This document shows positions 1-12,030 of a DNA stretch of 64,000 bases, one piece after another (positions within the stretch are counted from its first letter, which is position 1; every line of letters begins with the position of its first letter). Origin of the DNA: Zygnema cylindricum (Eukaryota; Streptophyta; Zygnematophyceae; Zygnematales; Zygnemataceae). Position numbers and translations under genes: made by a program. The notes under the pieces were generated by a model. It saw only the letters and a list, made by a program, of their open reading frames with translations, was not told where the DNA came from and did no database searches. The stretch lies in the NCBI GenBank assembly GCA_037447655.1, contig JBBHKE010001452.1, positions 1-64,000 of the forward strand, read 5' to 3'.

Positions 1-373
1 AAAACTAAATAAATAAATGAGGGTTTTAGAGCAATTAGTTTATTTTTAATGTATAAAAAAAAAACATCACACCACATCACAATACATTTGTTTTTTGTTA
101 TCTTAATTATTTTAATTATTTAATCATTTAATCATTTATTTATTTAATTATTTTATTAAAACTGCTTTTACTCTTTTCCCTCTTTCCTTCTCCTCCCCAT
201 TTTTTCTCTTATTTCTTTCCCTTCTTTTCATTTTTTTTCCCTTTTTATTTTCACTGCTTTACTCCCTTTTCTCTATCCTCTCCCCCCTTTTCTAATTCTT
301 TTTTCTTGTTTTCATTTTTTTTCATTCTTTTTTTCAAATTTGTTTTTAATTATTTATCTTTTTTTTTTTTCAG
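1..373 (+). other. Probable intron end with 3' splice site
   Basis: This AT-rich stretch has long T runs and pyrimidine-rich blocks and ends in a T run followed by CAG at 371-373. That is a textbook polypyrimidine tract and acceptor just before the only coding-like segment of this corner. The donor site lies outside the window. I see no coding potential inside the stretch. Confidence 0.55.
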
Positions 374-492
374 CGGTGGCCCGTTTACCAGCGAAAGCCG
401 TAGCAAAGGAAGCCACTAAAGACGAAAAGCCACAAGAGACAAAACCGAAAAAGACAAAAGTTCCAAAATCGAAGGAGGCGAAAACTGCTTAA
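374..492 (+). CDS. Terminal exon of a lysine-rich protein (partial)
   Basis: After the acceptor at 371-373, one frame reads 38 codons to a TAA at 490-492, entering in phase with two bases left over from the previous exon. The other two frames hit stops quickly. The encoded tail is dominated by Lys, Glu, Ala, Pro and Thr (VARLPAKAVAKEA, then KPKKTKVPKSKEAKTA at the end). It resembles the basic tails of linker histones, HMG-type chromatin proteins or some ribosomal proteins. No folded domain is visible because only the tail lies in the window, so I do not assign a family. The rest of the gene must lie to the left. The AT-rich sequence after the stop is probably 3' UTR; an AATAAA-type signal occurs near 1004. 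Confidence 0.55.
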
Positions 493-3187
493 ATACGCGA
501 AAGAAAAATCCGGGTTTTTTTTTTTTTTCCGTTGTTTTTTTTTCTTTTTTTTTGGTTTCGCCTTTTTTTTCTTTTTCCTCTTTTTACAACAAATTTGGTG
601 AAATTTCGGTCATAGCATATTAAAAAAATAAATAAAAAAAACAAAAATTAAGAAGAAAAAGTATAAAAAAAAAGTAAAAAAATAGGATAAAGAAAAAGGA
701 TAAAAAAAAAGATGGAAAAAAAGATATGAAAAAACGGGATTTGAAAATGGAGCCTGGAAGGATTTGAAAGAATGTGATGTAAAATCTTCGATGAAAATAA
801 GATTGTTTCTGTACTTTTTTATTGTTTTTTTTTTTTTTACTTTTTTGTTTTTTTTCCCCCTTCAGTTTTTTTACCTTTTTTTATCATTGTGGAAATTAGC
901 TGTGTTCTAATAGGAGGGGAGAGAGGGAGGAAAGGGAGAGCAGGAGGGGAGGGGGGGAAGCGAAAGAGGTGAGAGGTGGAGGAGAGTCGGAGGTCGTTAT
1001 TAGAGTAAATAAAACTAATTCAGTTGCGACTTTCCTGGTCGAAACTCGTAAAATAGTGTTAACATGCAAGTGGACTACAATTTGCCACGTGTCCTTGCAT
1101 TAAATTAGTATTGTACGTTCTAAGTTCGCAGTAACACTGGTAAATCCTTAATGCCAAAAACGATTGAGGTGCAATAATCACGATTAGTAGAGAGGAATAG
1201 GACCAAAATCTTTGACCATGAAATACCGTTAACAATTTGAAAGTGATATTCTACCTATGTTGTTCATTGAAGCAATTATCTTTCATACTCGTACCCGCGA
1301 AACTTGTCCTATGTGCCGCGACGTTGACATTTCATGCCTGAAGGCTTTCTACATAGGAAATGACAGAAAATGGACACTTGGGACATTTCGATGACAATGA
1401 TGATTCTTTGGTAGTGTCAGAATCTCCCAATAATGTTCAAATTTGTTCCTTAGTCGTTTTTCGGTGGTTGGAAAACGAGTCCTCTCTGTATTTCACTTTA
1501 TACACTCGATATACAATCGGTATACACACGATATACACTCGATTGAACACTTTATATACATTATATATGCACTTTATATATGCGTTATGTACAAGATCCC
1601 ATATGGGTTTGCACGAGGAGTTCATTATTCGTTGCCTCCACGAAACAACGACACTTTTAAACGTTTTTACGTAAATTTAAGGTTTATATGGGGATTTTTA
1701 GTATGACGTTTGTGTGCCTCACGATTGGACGGGACGAGGGTTGTCGAGAAATCTTGGTTTTGTGGGTTTTGTGAGATAGGGGGCTTTGAGGTGCAATTAC
1801 TACGTAGTTCTTAAGTTGGGAAAAAGTTAAGAGGGGAGAATTAGAGTGGCCTGACTAAAGTGGGATAGGGACGTAGCATATGGGGTCCTGGCACATGGAA
1901 AATATTCAAGTTTCTAAGTAAATTTCTAACTATCGGATGCATTTGTTCAAGAAACTAGGACTGGATTAAGTTACGGTTGCAAAGATTTTGTGACTTGTGA
2001 GAGTTTTTTTTCAACAACTAATGCTGGAAATGGAACCTCTAAGGTAGGAGCGTACATATTTTATATGTAATATAGAGATGTATTATATTAATTGGGGCAC
2101 AAGTGTGAACGGGCTCGGCAATACGAAAATACGTTCAAGGACACATTTTGTCCTTTGGTTTGTTTGTTCTCTATGGCTTTGCCTATTTTCTCTTGACTCT
2201 TGTAGTTGTGAAATGTTTTTGTTTTGTCTTTTTACCCCTTTTGTACTGAGATGGTTTTCTTCCAGTGCAAGTTTTGCAATAAAGGTTTAAATTCTTTGCT
2301 TTTTTTTTATTATTATTTGTCATCTTTCGGTTGTCTTTTGTAGAAACTCTTTTTTTTATTTCCAAAAATGAAATGGTGAAACTATCAAAGTACAAACATG
2401 ATTAAAAGGAAAATTGTTGACGACCATGAAAGGTAAGAGATAAAGATCTTCAAGGACTAAAAAACATAATAAACGCCAAGAAACACGAAAAAAATGAGAC
2501 TCAAAGCTAAGAAAACAAATAGAGAAAGAAGAAAAATCGTTCAAGGGGAATTGAAAAGGATCTTTGTCGTTTATGAGACACTGATAGATGTGCCATATAA
2601 GATTGTATCATTTACCCAATGAAAACAGAAGGGTTACTAAGGGGGATCTTTTGAGTTCCAATTTTGAGGTTTTTGGGAGATAACCCGAAAATGATAAGAA
2701 TTAAATTGATTGGTTTATTTATGGATTTTTGTTTCGAAAAATCAAGACAATGCCTATGGAACGTCTTCCTGATTGAGTCGGATGGTTGTTTTTTTATTTC
2801 TTTTCACTTCACCATTTTGTTTTTGCTCTGAAATTGGAAGTACCGCGTTTTGCGATAGGATACGCGAGCCTCATTTTTTGTCAAAATGTTTTGTAGTGAA
2901 TACCAAGAGACAATTTATGAACCGTATTGAATTTAATTATTTTAGCCTCGATATGCAGCTGTACGATTCACATTGAACATCACATTAAATATTATATGGG
3001 CTTTTTAAATATATTTTTTTTGCTAAAGAATGAAACATAAAATTATGACAAAAAAACCCACAAATAGCTAGAAAAGCAGAGTAGAGTGCATTTGATACAG
3101 AGGATTTAACCTGAAAGTTGTAAACCGGTTTGTATCCGTTTTATCGTGAAAGAAGAGCTAAAATACCTTCCATTGTGGTCAAAATAC
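493..3187. other. Presumed 3' UTR and unannotated AT-rich DNA
   Basis: The sequence just after the stop codon is T/A-run rich. A GA-rich tract lies at about 912-985 and an AATAAA-like signal near 1004. Short TATATAC repeats occur at 1495-1590. At about 2190-2305 the text resembles the 3' end of the non-LTR element at 21.1 kb: a GATGG-type stem, then AATAAA at 2278. I find no ORF with recognisable coding character; the open frames here are short and AT-driven. Confidence 0.4.
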
Positions 3188-3189
3188 TA

Positions 3190-3811
3190 CACCGCTCATC
3201 GTTATTAGTGTTAAAGTTTTTTCACCACTTTAAACATCTGTTCTACGTGCACATTTGTCGGATTGTCAATCAGAGACCCCCAATAGAAAGATGAGAATCT
3301 TGCCTCCCAATAGCAACCATCGGAATTACAAACCGATAAGTGTACACAGAGGAAAAATATGTAGATTTGAATTACATGGAGCAAATGCTTTTTGAACTAG
3401 TCTCGAGTGAGTTTATAATCAATTTTTTTTGGAGCATCTTCCATCCCGGACGTCGAGAACATAGGTTGCTCTATTTTCAAAATCAAAAAAATATGTTTAT
3501 CCTCATCGTTATTATCCTCATCATCCTTAGCCACCCCTTTCGCGACATGCTAGACATGTTCACAGTTTCCAACATTTCACCATCGGCACCAACGTCTAAA
3601 TGTTGAGAACATTTGACCTCCATGTCAAACTTCCTCCAACAAAACATTGAGTTTTTCTTGCCGAAGTCTATTTTTCTCTAAAGATGACAAAAAAAACAAG
3701 ATTTTTTGTCTTCAAATCCACCGCATATGCCATGAACATTTTGACGAGTAAGGTCGACAAGTCTCCACAGAGAAAAGACTTTTAACATTAACGATTAGCG
3801 GTATAGTGTGG
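3190..3811. mobile_element. TA-flanked CACCG-type MITE, interrupted copy
   Basis: The left end begins CACCGCTCATCG after a TA and continues with the AAACATCT and TTGTCGGATTG blocks found in the other about 216-bp copies, then loses similarity near 3370. A block resembling the right terminus (CATTAACGATTAGCGGTATAGTG) reappears at 3786-3811. The intervening 400 bp is unrelated, so this is probably an old copy with an insertion. The right boundary is uncertain. Confidence 0.45.
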
Positions 3812-3827
3812 TGTAACGGGTAATTTC

Positions 3828-4204
3828 TAGTGTTGTGTTTCGGGTAAAAACTCATCGCGATAAAACCGATACCGATAGCTATCGGTTATCGAACGGTGAG
3901 GGGTACCGATATATTCGTACAAATAGTACTTAATACACAGTACAGAAATAATGTACAAAATGAGTACGGATATGTCGCGACACGTGGGGGGGGGAGCGCG
4001 GGCTTTTGATTTTTTTTTTCACAATCCATTCCGTACCAGAGCCCTGAGTTATCGAACCAGTGTTATAGCGTTGGAAAACCGATAATATCGGTTTTTCATC
4101 GCGATAATTTCGGTACCGATACATCGTTAAAATGCATTGATTATCGGTAGGTCAAAGAAGGGGCATATCGGTTATGGGCAAATAGCTGTCGATACACAGC
4201 ACTA
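3828..4204. mobile_element. hAT-like MITE (TAGTGTTGTG termini)
   Basis: The left end TAGTGTTGTGTTTCGGG and right end CGATACACAGCACTA are inverted versions of each other and match the termini of the well-bounded hAT element at 59611-60803. The interior is full of ATCGGT/ACCGAT and GCGATAA steps, as in that element. The 8-bp flanks do not match, so no target duplication is preserved. The right end almost abuts the next MITE at 4210. Confidence 0.6.
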
Positions 4205-4209
4205 CAGTA

Positions 4210-4425
4210 CACCGTGTATCGCTATTAGTGTTAATATTTTTTTTGCCACTTAAAACATCTTTTATCCGTACACACTTGTCTGATTTCCAATTTGAGACCG
4301 CCAATCGGAAGCTGAGAACCTTAGCTTTCAATCGCAACCGTTATATCCACAACCTGACAAATGTGTACGGAGAAAATATGTTTTTAGCGACAAAAAAACA
4401 TTAACACTAATAGCGATTCACGGTG
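4210..4425. mobile_element. CACCGTG MITE, 216-bp class
   Basis: Bounded by TA on both sides (4208-4209 and 4426-4427). The left terminus CACCGTGTATCGCTATTAG is the inverted repeat of the right terminus. The arms are about 75 bp each (including CATCTTTTATCCGTACACA and its complement) around a central loop of about 60 bp, so the element can fold almost end to end. The TA flanks suggest Tc1/mariner-type mobilisation. Confidence 0.8.
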
Positions 4426-4439
4426 TAGCAATTTCACAA

Positions 4440-4775
4440 CGCGAAGAATCCACTAGCCGATATCAGTTATCGTAAGGTGAGCGAGGCCGCTTCAGGACCA
4501 GCTAAATGGTATCGCCAACAAATAGGGTGGGTAGGTGGGGTGCGGGGGGGGGAGGGGAGGTGTTCACAATCGGGGGGGACGGGGGTTTTTTAACCCGGTT
4601 CGTAAAAAAAATCAATACAAGTGTACGAATTGTACCGGTTTTTCTCGGCTTCTCAATACCGATATATCGTTAATCATCGCGAAAATTTCTTTACCGATAT
4701 ACTGGAATGATAGTTCAAAAAAAGGTACATATCGACTATTGGTTAGAGGATACCGATACAAAACAGTGTAAAATA
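4440..4775. mobile_element. hAT-like remnant
   Basis: GATATCAGTTATCG, ACCGATATATCGTTAATCATCGC and GGATACCGATACAAAACAGTGT are degenerate versions of the inner and terminal parts of the TAGTGTTGTGTATCGG elements. Neither end is clean and no target duplication is seen. Confidence 0.35.
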
Positions 4776-5611
4776 CGGCGCACTGAATTTCTTATTCATA
4801 TACTACGGTATTATACTTTCACCTCAAAGGCTCAAGCCGTGAAGTGACATTGGATGCCGGAGACCTGCAGATAAAAATTCCGTACTGGGTGCAAACGGAC
4901 AAAACAAAGAATTAGGTGTACTTTGCCAGGTGCTAAACGGTTGTAATCGTCTAACACGTGTGACACAGATTTACTATTCGTTGGAAGAAGTCGCTTTGAT
5001 TTATGCTCGGGCTCTCAAAGGTGGTTGACCATCAAATTCGAATATTAGCTGGCATGACGTAGGCATGGGCCGCCAAAACGACAATCAGTACAGTGCTACA
5101 TATTCAGATTGTGGATGACGTAATCTGTACCTCAGTATCTACACTTACTTCGACAGTCGTAAGATTTTCTCGGTGGAGAAAACGACAGAAAAAACCCATT
5201 AGTTCGGCACATGGTGAAGACCTAATCCCCATAAAGATAGGGTTTCAAGAAGCGCAACCAATGAAAATTGACATGTGGATACCACGTGACCGCATTTAGT
5301 TCCCCCAGGCTTTTGCGTCTTTCCGAAGGACCGTACAAGATACCGTACACTGTATCTGGTCAATAATCCAAGATCAGTATCCGTTAAAAATATCGCCATC
5401 TATAATCAGCCTACATGGGCTCACAAGAAAATGCCACGTGTGCAGAACTCATTGAGGTGGAAAGTTCCGCAAGTCGTTTCTCGGCGATGTACGGAATACG
5501 TTTCCTGTCACAGTGTCACGCTATAATGGAAGGGCATCCTTTTGTGTACGGAACCAACTAGTATTTGTTCGCCGAACCGTACATGTCAAATTAAAGAACC
5601 AGTACATGATT
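4776..5611. other. Unannotated, no gene seen
   Basis: This is mixed-composition DNA with scattered GTAC and CCACGTG sites. No domain-like ORF, RNA gene or bounded repeat was recognised. Confidence 0.4.
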
Positions 5612-5829
5612 CACCGTGAATCGCTATTGGCATTAATGTTTTTTTCGTCACTTAAAACATCTTTTCTCCGTACACACTGGTCAGAATATGGATCTGACGG
5701 TTGCGATTGAAGGTTAAGATTATCACTTTCCGATTGGCGGTGTTAAACTGAAAATCGGACTAGTATGTACGGAGAAAAGATGTTTTAAGTGACGAAAAAG
5801 TTATTAACACTAATAACGATTCACGGTTG
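5612..5829. mobile_element. CACCGTG MITE, 216-bp class
   Basis: It starts CACCGTGAATCGCTATTGG and ends AATAACGATTCACGGTTG, with the same long arms (TTTTCTCCGTACACAC and its complement) and GACGGTTGCGATTGAA loop as the copies at 29312 and 57176. The TA flank has decayed on both sides. Confidence 0.75.
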
Positions 5830-5887
5830 TTTCACACGCTTAAGGAAAATAATACTTTTCACGCGTGTGAAATCAATGTGATTAGTA

Positions 5888-6417
5888 CCGCGAATCGTTA
5901 TAAGTGTCAAAGTTTAAATAGTGCTGAAAAAAAATTACCGTAATTGATGCTAATTAAGAATTTGACTTTTTTTTTAAAAAGGTGTATTCTAATTTCGGCA
6001 TTATGCTAATTTGGGAACAGCGGATTTCTCGCCGTACGATTATACATATTAATATATGTATTCGTACAAAATATGAGAAATCGTACGCCGTCGTGAAATT
6101 TAAAAATCCGCACATGTCAGACTAATTTACGTGTCAGAATAATCCAGTTTTTTTAGCGCACGTTCTTATGCGTGCGCGTCTGATTTAATTCATTTTTTGT
6201 AAAATTTTCACTTTAAAAGGTACATTTATGTACGGTCTGACATCGACCGTACACCACACTATTTAGATATTATTTTATTTTCGTTCTTTACGCTATTTTG
6301 TACGGTACCTTAATTAACGTCAAGGAAAAAATAAAATCATGTATCCTATTTGAGAAAAAAAATCAAAATTTTAATTACCCAAATTAGTGACTTTGACACT
6401 AATAACGATTCGCGGTT
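5888..6417. mobile_element. CACCG-type MITE, about 530-bp class
   Basis: The terminus CCGCGAATCGTTATAAGTG at the left is matched inversely by CACTAATAACGATTCGCGG at the right, with TA at 5886-5887 and 6418-6419. The interior carries GTACG-rich sequence and an internal palindrome around 6035-6068 (ACATATTAATATATGT core). It belongs to the longer class also seen at 58221, 58913 and 62173. Confidence 0.65.
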
Positions 6418-6419
6418 TA

Positions 6420-8064
6420 CTGATTACATCACTGATTACAGCTACAGTACCCGCCGTTCGATAACCCTACCGGTCATTTTTGGCGGGTAAACGGCCGGTC
6501 CATTATTTTTTCGTATTATCCGCGAAAAATTATCTGCCGCCCAATAGTATCATTGCTGACGTTAGGGTTTTTGACTTCTTCTCGACGTCCAATGGGATCG
6601 AGTCCTTCTTGGGAACCAATGGTAGGCGAGTTTTATCACAATCGGATCAATTCTTAGATCACAACCGGACGACCCCTAACCACTCTTGTGTCCACGTCAC
6701 CACATATAGAAAGCCACGTGTCCTTATAGTGGGAAGATATTGATTAATATTTTATCTTTATCTACGTGGCGTTTGTTTTTCCCCCCCCCTCATGTTAAAA
6801 ACACGCGAGACATTGCTAATCATTAAAAACCGCGGTTTCCCAAACTGTTTTAGCTAACCAAAAAGGAACTTATTCTCAACGTGAGAAACCGGCCGTCAAA
6901 AGTTAAAAATTCAGTCACTAAAGACATGCCATAGGCGGGGGAAGAACGTGATTGGCGCTCGTACGCTTGCGGCAATCCACACGATTCTCGAATCGCTTCG
7001 ATTCGTACCATCGTGGGTTCAGTCCCTTCGGCTCCCTACTGTGCTCAGTTGGAGAATCTAGACGTACGGACCACCGCGGGGCCAGATTTTCAATGCGAAT
7101 ACATCGCGATACGATACGCTGTGGTGGCGCAGAAGTTAACCGTCTCGCCGGAAAATTTACGCACTACAGGAAAGTACAGGAATGTAAAATTGTAAACTGT
7201 GCAGTATTTGCTATGCCGGCGTAGAGCGTCTGCTATACGACAAAGTACAGTAGCATATCGCGATATGTTCAAAATATAAAAGGTACAATCGAATCGACCC
7301 GGCCAGAATCTTCGATTCGATCGAGAATCTAAAACGAACTACGCGACGACGACGGACGGAGAAATTTAAAAATGTCTGAAGGGCCGTACAGTTTCTTGGT
7401 TAAACGCTGCAGCAGTTTTAGGAGCGTTCCATGACGATATTACAAGCTCCTTGCCACCGCGACATACGCGGAAAAAGACAAAATTACTAGGCGTGCATAA
7501 GGCGCCAGCCAGAATCTTGTAATGTCATCATGAGAACCTCAAGTAACAACTTAGGTTTAAGACTCGAGCTTTACACCTTTACGTGAAATGACACTACACC
7601 ATCGAGACCCTTTAAAAAAAAAACCGTACAAGGTACATTTTTCTGTACAGGTGCATGCGGACAAAAATGAATAATCCTCTACTTTTTTCAGTCGTCAAAA
7701 ACATTTGAAATTTTTTCACACGAGGGAATACGTTTTCTTATTTGTGTAAACGGTTCTACTTAAATTTAAAACACATTGCCGATGTGGTTTATGATACGCT
7801 TGAAGACGACGTGACAGTGGGTCGAAAAAACACAAGACGACAATTTTTCGTTCATCCTAAGTTCGAGGATGACGCAAATTGTACTCTACAAATTTGCGAT
7901 TTCTTCGTACGGTCGCAACTTAGGCAGTACGGCGCTAAGTTTTAAAATAAAACGACAAAAAAACACGTACTTAGCCCACATTGGGCCGTACACTAATACA
8001 TGTACGGTCATGAAAAATCTTTTCAAATTTGTCCTTTAGCTCGATTTGCCGTACAGTAGCTCCG
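6420..8064. other. GTAC-rich unannotated DNA left of the first large repeat
   Basis: There is no gene-like ORF; the open frames here are 60-90 codons and lack recognisable motifs. The stretch has many GTACG/CGTAC sites and runs into the 2.53-kb repeat without a visible transposon end. It may be the original left flank of that repeat. Confidence 0.35.
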
Positions 8065-10595
8065 TTTTATATTGTGAGCCGAAAACGAGAATCTTGTGAG
8101 TCGATATGAAAGACTTTGATGGAAATCCACCCTGAGGGATAAATCTCGTATATTCGATGAATCGAATATTGGACTGTAGTGGACTTTGGCGTCTTCCTCA
8201 ATTGACTTCGTAGCTGGACCGCAAGCTTCTTGCCAAAACCTGACAGTTTCTCGTGGCCGCAAAATTTTGTTACAGACTTACACTATTTTGTGCGAATACG
8301 ATACTGTACGATTACTCATTTTATTTGTGGCAACGATTCGCCACCCAATGATAATGCTTTAATTTCTGCTCGGCGATTTCGCCGAGTGGCACATCCGTAC
8401 GGTTTCCAGGCGACACAAAAGGTCGTCTTTCATGCATTAAATGAAGCGCATGGTAAACAATAAATTTCTGTTCTCCCTTTTTTTTTTCCCAGGTTCATCA
8501 ACGGTAATGAGATACGAGAGACTGTTCATCGATGCGGTATTTCGTGCGCCGTACTTTTCGTATCCGATTTTTTGTCTGACACGCGTTACAGCTATGTGCC
8601 ACGATCATGTGTGGAACCCCTACGGCTTTTGTACTGTAGCAGATTTAGGTCATGGATTTGATGATACGTGTCAGTAAATCTCTGTCACATTTTGTCACAA
8701 AACCGTTAGTGAAAAAATACGGTGGAAGCTATGTTCGCCCTTTTTTTCTTTCGCTATTTTTTCCCCTCTTTGTACTTTATTTGCGCAAACCGTACAAATG
8801 CTAGCGTGGCAGCATACGGAAAGGTACAAGAGGCGTAAATTTCAGAACCGAACAATATAAATTGTCGGTATTCGCACGCAGATTACCGTTTTGAGACATA
8901 TAAAGACAAATAGTCAAGGTAAACGTTTTGCCGGTTTGGAAGATATTTATTGAATTCAGCTGTTTGCAATCCGTACGGATAGCAGCCTGCTGAACCGTGA
9001 AACCCTAATCTGTACCCGTGACGGCCACAAACATGCCACGTGTTCCATGAGTTTGTTTAAGCTGACAAATAAGTTCACTGAACCTTTTTTGTTTTTCCGT
9101 TCTATGACGTCAGCCAACGTACCAGCGCTGACTGTTTCCCACTGTTCTGTTTTGGATTATTGTACTTTTGTGTACTAGCACACATAAATTCGTACATATT
9201 CGTACATAAGGTACAAAACCGCGACGACAGCAGAAAAAGGCGGAAATAGCTCCCACCTAAAATATCTACTGGAGCAATGGAATATGGTCAGAAAAATATA
9301 TTACTGGTGGACATAAACGTGGGTTCTCTACTCGCACGTGCGAATATATATTTAATTATTTTAGGCTCTCCGTTTCCACAAGCGTGATCATGTAGAAGTT
9401 TTCTTTTGTGGAAAGTCTACAGCGAGTCAGGAATGGAACGGCCACCAGTAAAATCTTAAAAAATTGCATACGATCATTTGTTCCCGTGCGCGTATCCATT
9501 GCAGTCATTATTACACTCTATAGCCGATTTTCTACTTGACTTTGCTTCCGGATAGGATTCGATACTCTGCTCAGGATTGACTTCAAATCCACACTAAAAA
9601 TGGTGCGCAAAGACCTCGATTGTAGCGGCTGGCATTTTTCGTGCAGCCGCAAATTTCTGACCGTCCGATTGAACCGAATCAGATCTGACGGTCCAGATTG
9701 TGGATTCTAGATTTATTTGGCATCGTTTGCCCTAAAATGGAGCTGAACGTTCAACTATCCGACATTTTCGAGGAAAAAGATTCCGTACGGTTCTGACATT
9801 TTCTCCAATAGCTTTCCCGCTCCGCCATAGAAAAGACCTCTCACTGTAAAACAGGCTGTCTCCATGGACACGCTTCCCGTCCAGTGTCAGTAGCGCGGAA
9901 GTTCGCTCCTCTTTTTTGGCTCCTTTTTTTTTTTCAAAGATTTTCTCGGTTTTTTAGAGCATGCAAAAATCGTGATATGATAGTTTGTTTTACAGTTTCA
10001 CAAAACGACAAAACAATCCAGACAATCTGTGACGTCAGCCGATTGCGCAAGAATGAGGGGATAGAAGCGGACAAGCGTCTATTTTTTTTTGTGGACAAAA
10101 CCATCGTAGTCGTGTCCACGTGGATACGCCATAAATACGACAGCTGACGAAAACGGCAGCTGAGAAGACTTGACGGCTATTAAAATATAGCCGTTAACTT
10201 TCAAAAAAAGCCAAATTAGCTAGGGCTGAGCCAATTTTCGCGCCGTAAAACTGTAAAAGGCTCGTTTCGAAAAACGCGAAGACCCGCAAAAGCCAATGAT
10301 TGGGGGAAATTTAAGATGGCCGAGGGACTTTAGCGGACCTCTTATTTTACTACACGTGTAATTCAAGGAAGAGAAATATGCCAGAAAAAACTAAAAATGG
10401 CCGTAAAATATTTGAGATTTTTTTCTCTCTGCATAAGGGTGGCGTTCCATCAGGATTTCCTGTAATTGTACGGTGAACATTACAGGATGCTACATTTTGA
10501 ACGATGTTCTTTCGCGTAGTCTGTAATCCACGTGCTCGAGAATGAGTGGTACCACGTAAGATAAGATCGTATTTTGAAAATCGTCAAATATTTTT
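8065..10595 (+). repeat. Large direct repeat A1, copy 1 (2531 bp)
   Basis: The sequence from TTTTATATTGTGAGCC at 8065 to CGTCAAATATTTTT at 10595 recurs at 12031-14562. By eye I find about six substitutions and one A-run indel, so roughly 99.7% identity and a recent origin. It does not start TG or end CA, and I see no protein domains inside. The last 159 bp (10437-10595) are a truncated end of the PIF-like element that is complete in copy 2. Confidence 0.95.
10437..10595 (+). mobile_element. Truncated terminus of a PIF/Harbinger-like element
   Basis: GGGTGGCGTTCCATCA after TAA is identical to the left end of the complete element at 14404. Similarity stops at the repeat boundary, so this copy lacks the other end. 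Confidence 0.7.
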
Positions 10596-12030
10596 AACAT
10601 ACTGTTGGTGGTTGGGAGGGGGGGGAGAGGACATGTCGCAACCTTATATGTTTGGGAAGGCATTCACAGTTCTATAAGTAAAGTGTTGGCCAAGTTGTTC
10701 GATATTGCAAAAATAATAATTACTCCGGTATTGAGACCAACACCAGTAAGTATACCAAGAAAAGCCATAGAAAACAAGTATCATGAAATTCAATAAGAAT
10801 TTGATTAAAAAACTGTGTACTTTGCAATACAGTACCCGATTGTACAGTTGCTATTTATTCTAAAGGCATTATACTAAGAAAACGCCATGGGATGAGGTTG
10901 CACAATATCAAATCTTTGTGTCGCATTGAGGTTCGTATGTGTTCACTGCTCGGAAAACTGAATTAATTAATTTTACAACATGGAGGGATGAGTGTTTAGC
11001 GTTACTGGGATGTTTAATCCAAATGGAAGGTCTACGCTTTGCCACTACCTGTTTTATAAGGGTTTAAATAGTTCGAGTTTGCTCTTGTGGATTATGGACG
11101 TTGCGGAGGTGTAATCCAACGGCTAATTTGGTTCAAATTTTCCAAACCCGATAAAAGCCGTTTGGTTTGGTCCAAAATGAAACTGAGTTGAACCGAAAGG
11201 AGTCTAATATTGTCAGCGTATTGACGACAACTACTTGACTTGCCGGTACAATATTCCACAATGTGGTGAAATGTATGGTATCGACCTATCTCCTTAGTTG
11301 GATTTAGGTGGTGAACCCCTATACTTTAAGTCTAATAAACGATCTTATAAACGGTTCAATAATGTGGTCTCACTACGTTACTATATTTCGCAGCCTTTAA
11401 ACTTGTGCAAAATTCAAAATAGTATTGGCGCAGTGAAATGCATGAATTTATGACCTTCTTTATGCTATTATTTTCTTACGATAAGTGTGTGAATAATTGA
11501 AACTCAATAAACCTTCACAAGAATGTCCTGACAACCTTTTCTCATCGTGGAATCCAAACAATAATTCTCAACATTGACTGTTGATTTTTAGTTGGCCTCC
11601 CAAAACTACCGACATGATAATTCTTCTAATTAAGATATTTCCATAGATGTTCAATGAGAAACAATTACTACACCGTGAATCGTTATTAGCCTTATGTACG
11701 CTATATTGGCACCCCAAAATGTTGACATTGATACCTTAAATATAATAAACTACACTATTTAAGGACGTGGACCATAATCTGCCACGTCTCCTGAAACTAA
11801 ATTAGAATAAATGACGCTAATTTTTTCTTTACACTAATAATTTCTATACGCTAATAACGATTCAAGGTGTAGTATCTATTGTGCAACTTGAATAATGAAA
11901 AAAATGAGTTTAACCTTTGGACCAGGTTTAAATCGGGGGTTAAAACATTACTGACATAAAACGTCTTTATGTATTTGGAGGTATCTGTTTAAACCAACAC
12001 TGCTTTAATGGCCGTCAAATATTTTCAAAA
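10596..12030. other. Spacer between the two copies of repeat A1
   Basis: 1435 bp of unrelated DNA with one MITE (11671-11869) and no gene seen. The 13-mer CGTCAAATATTTT occurs at 10582-10594, the end of copy 1, and again at 12013-12025 just before copy 2, so the spacer is bracketed by a short direct repeat. Confidence 0.7.
11671..11869. mobile_element. CACCGTG MITE, about 200-bp variant
   Basis: TA-flanked, beginning CACCGTGAATCGTTATTAG and ending CTAATAACGATTCAAGGTG. The interior (ACGTGGACCATAATCTGCC) matches the copy at 56330, which defines a second short subclass. Confidence 0.75.

Noticed and set aside
9884-10147. 87-codon frame, present again at 13851-14114
   Set aside because: Conserved only because it lies in the recent large duplication; no recognisable domain and T/F-rich composition.
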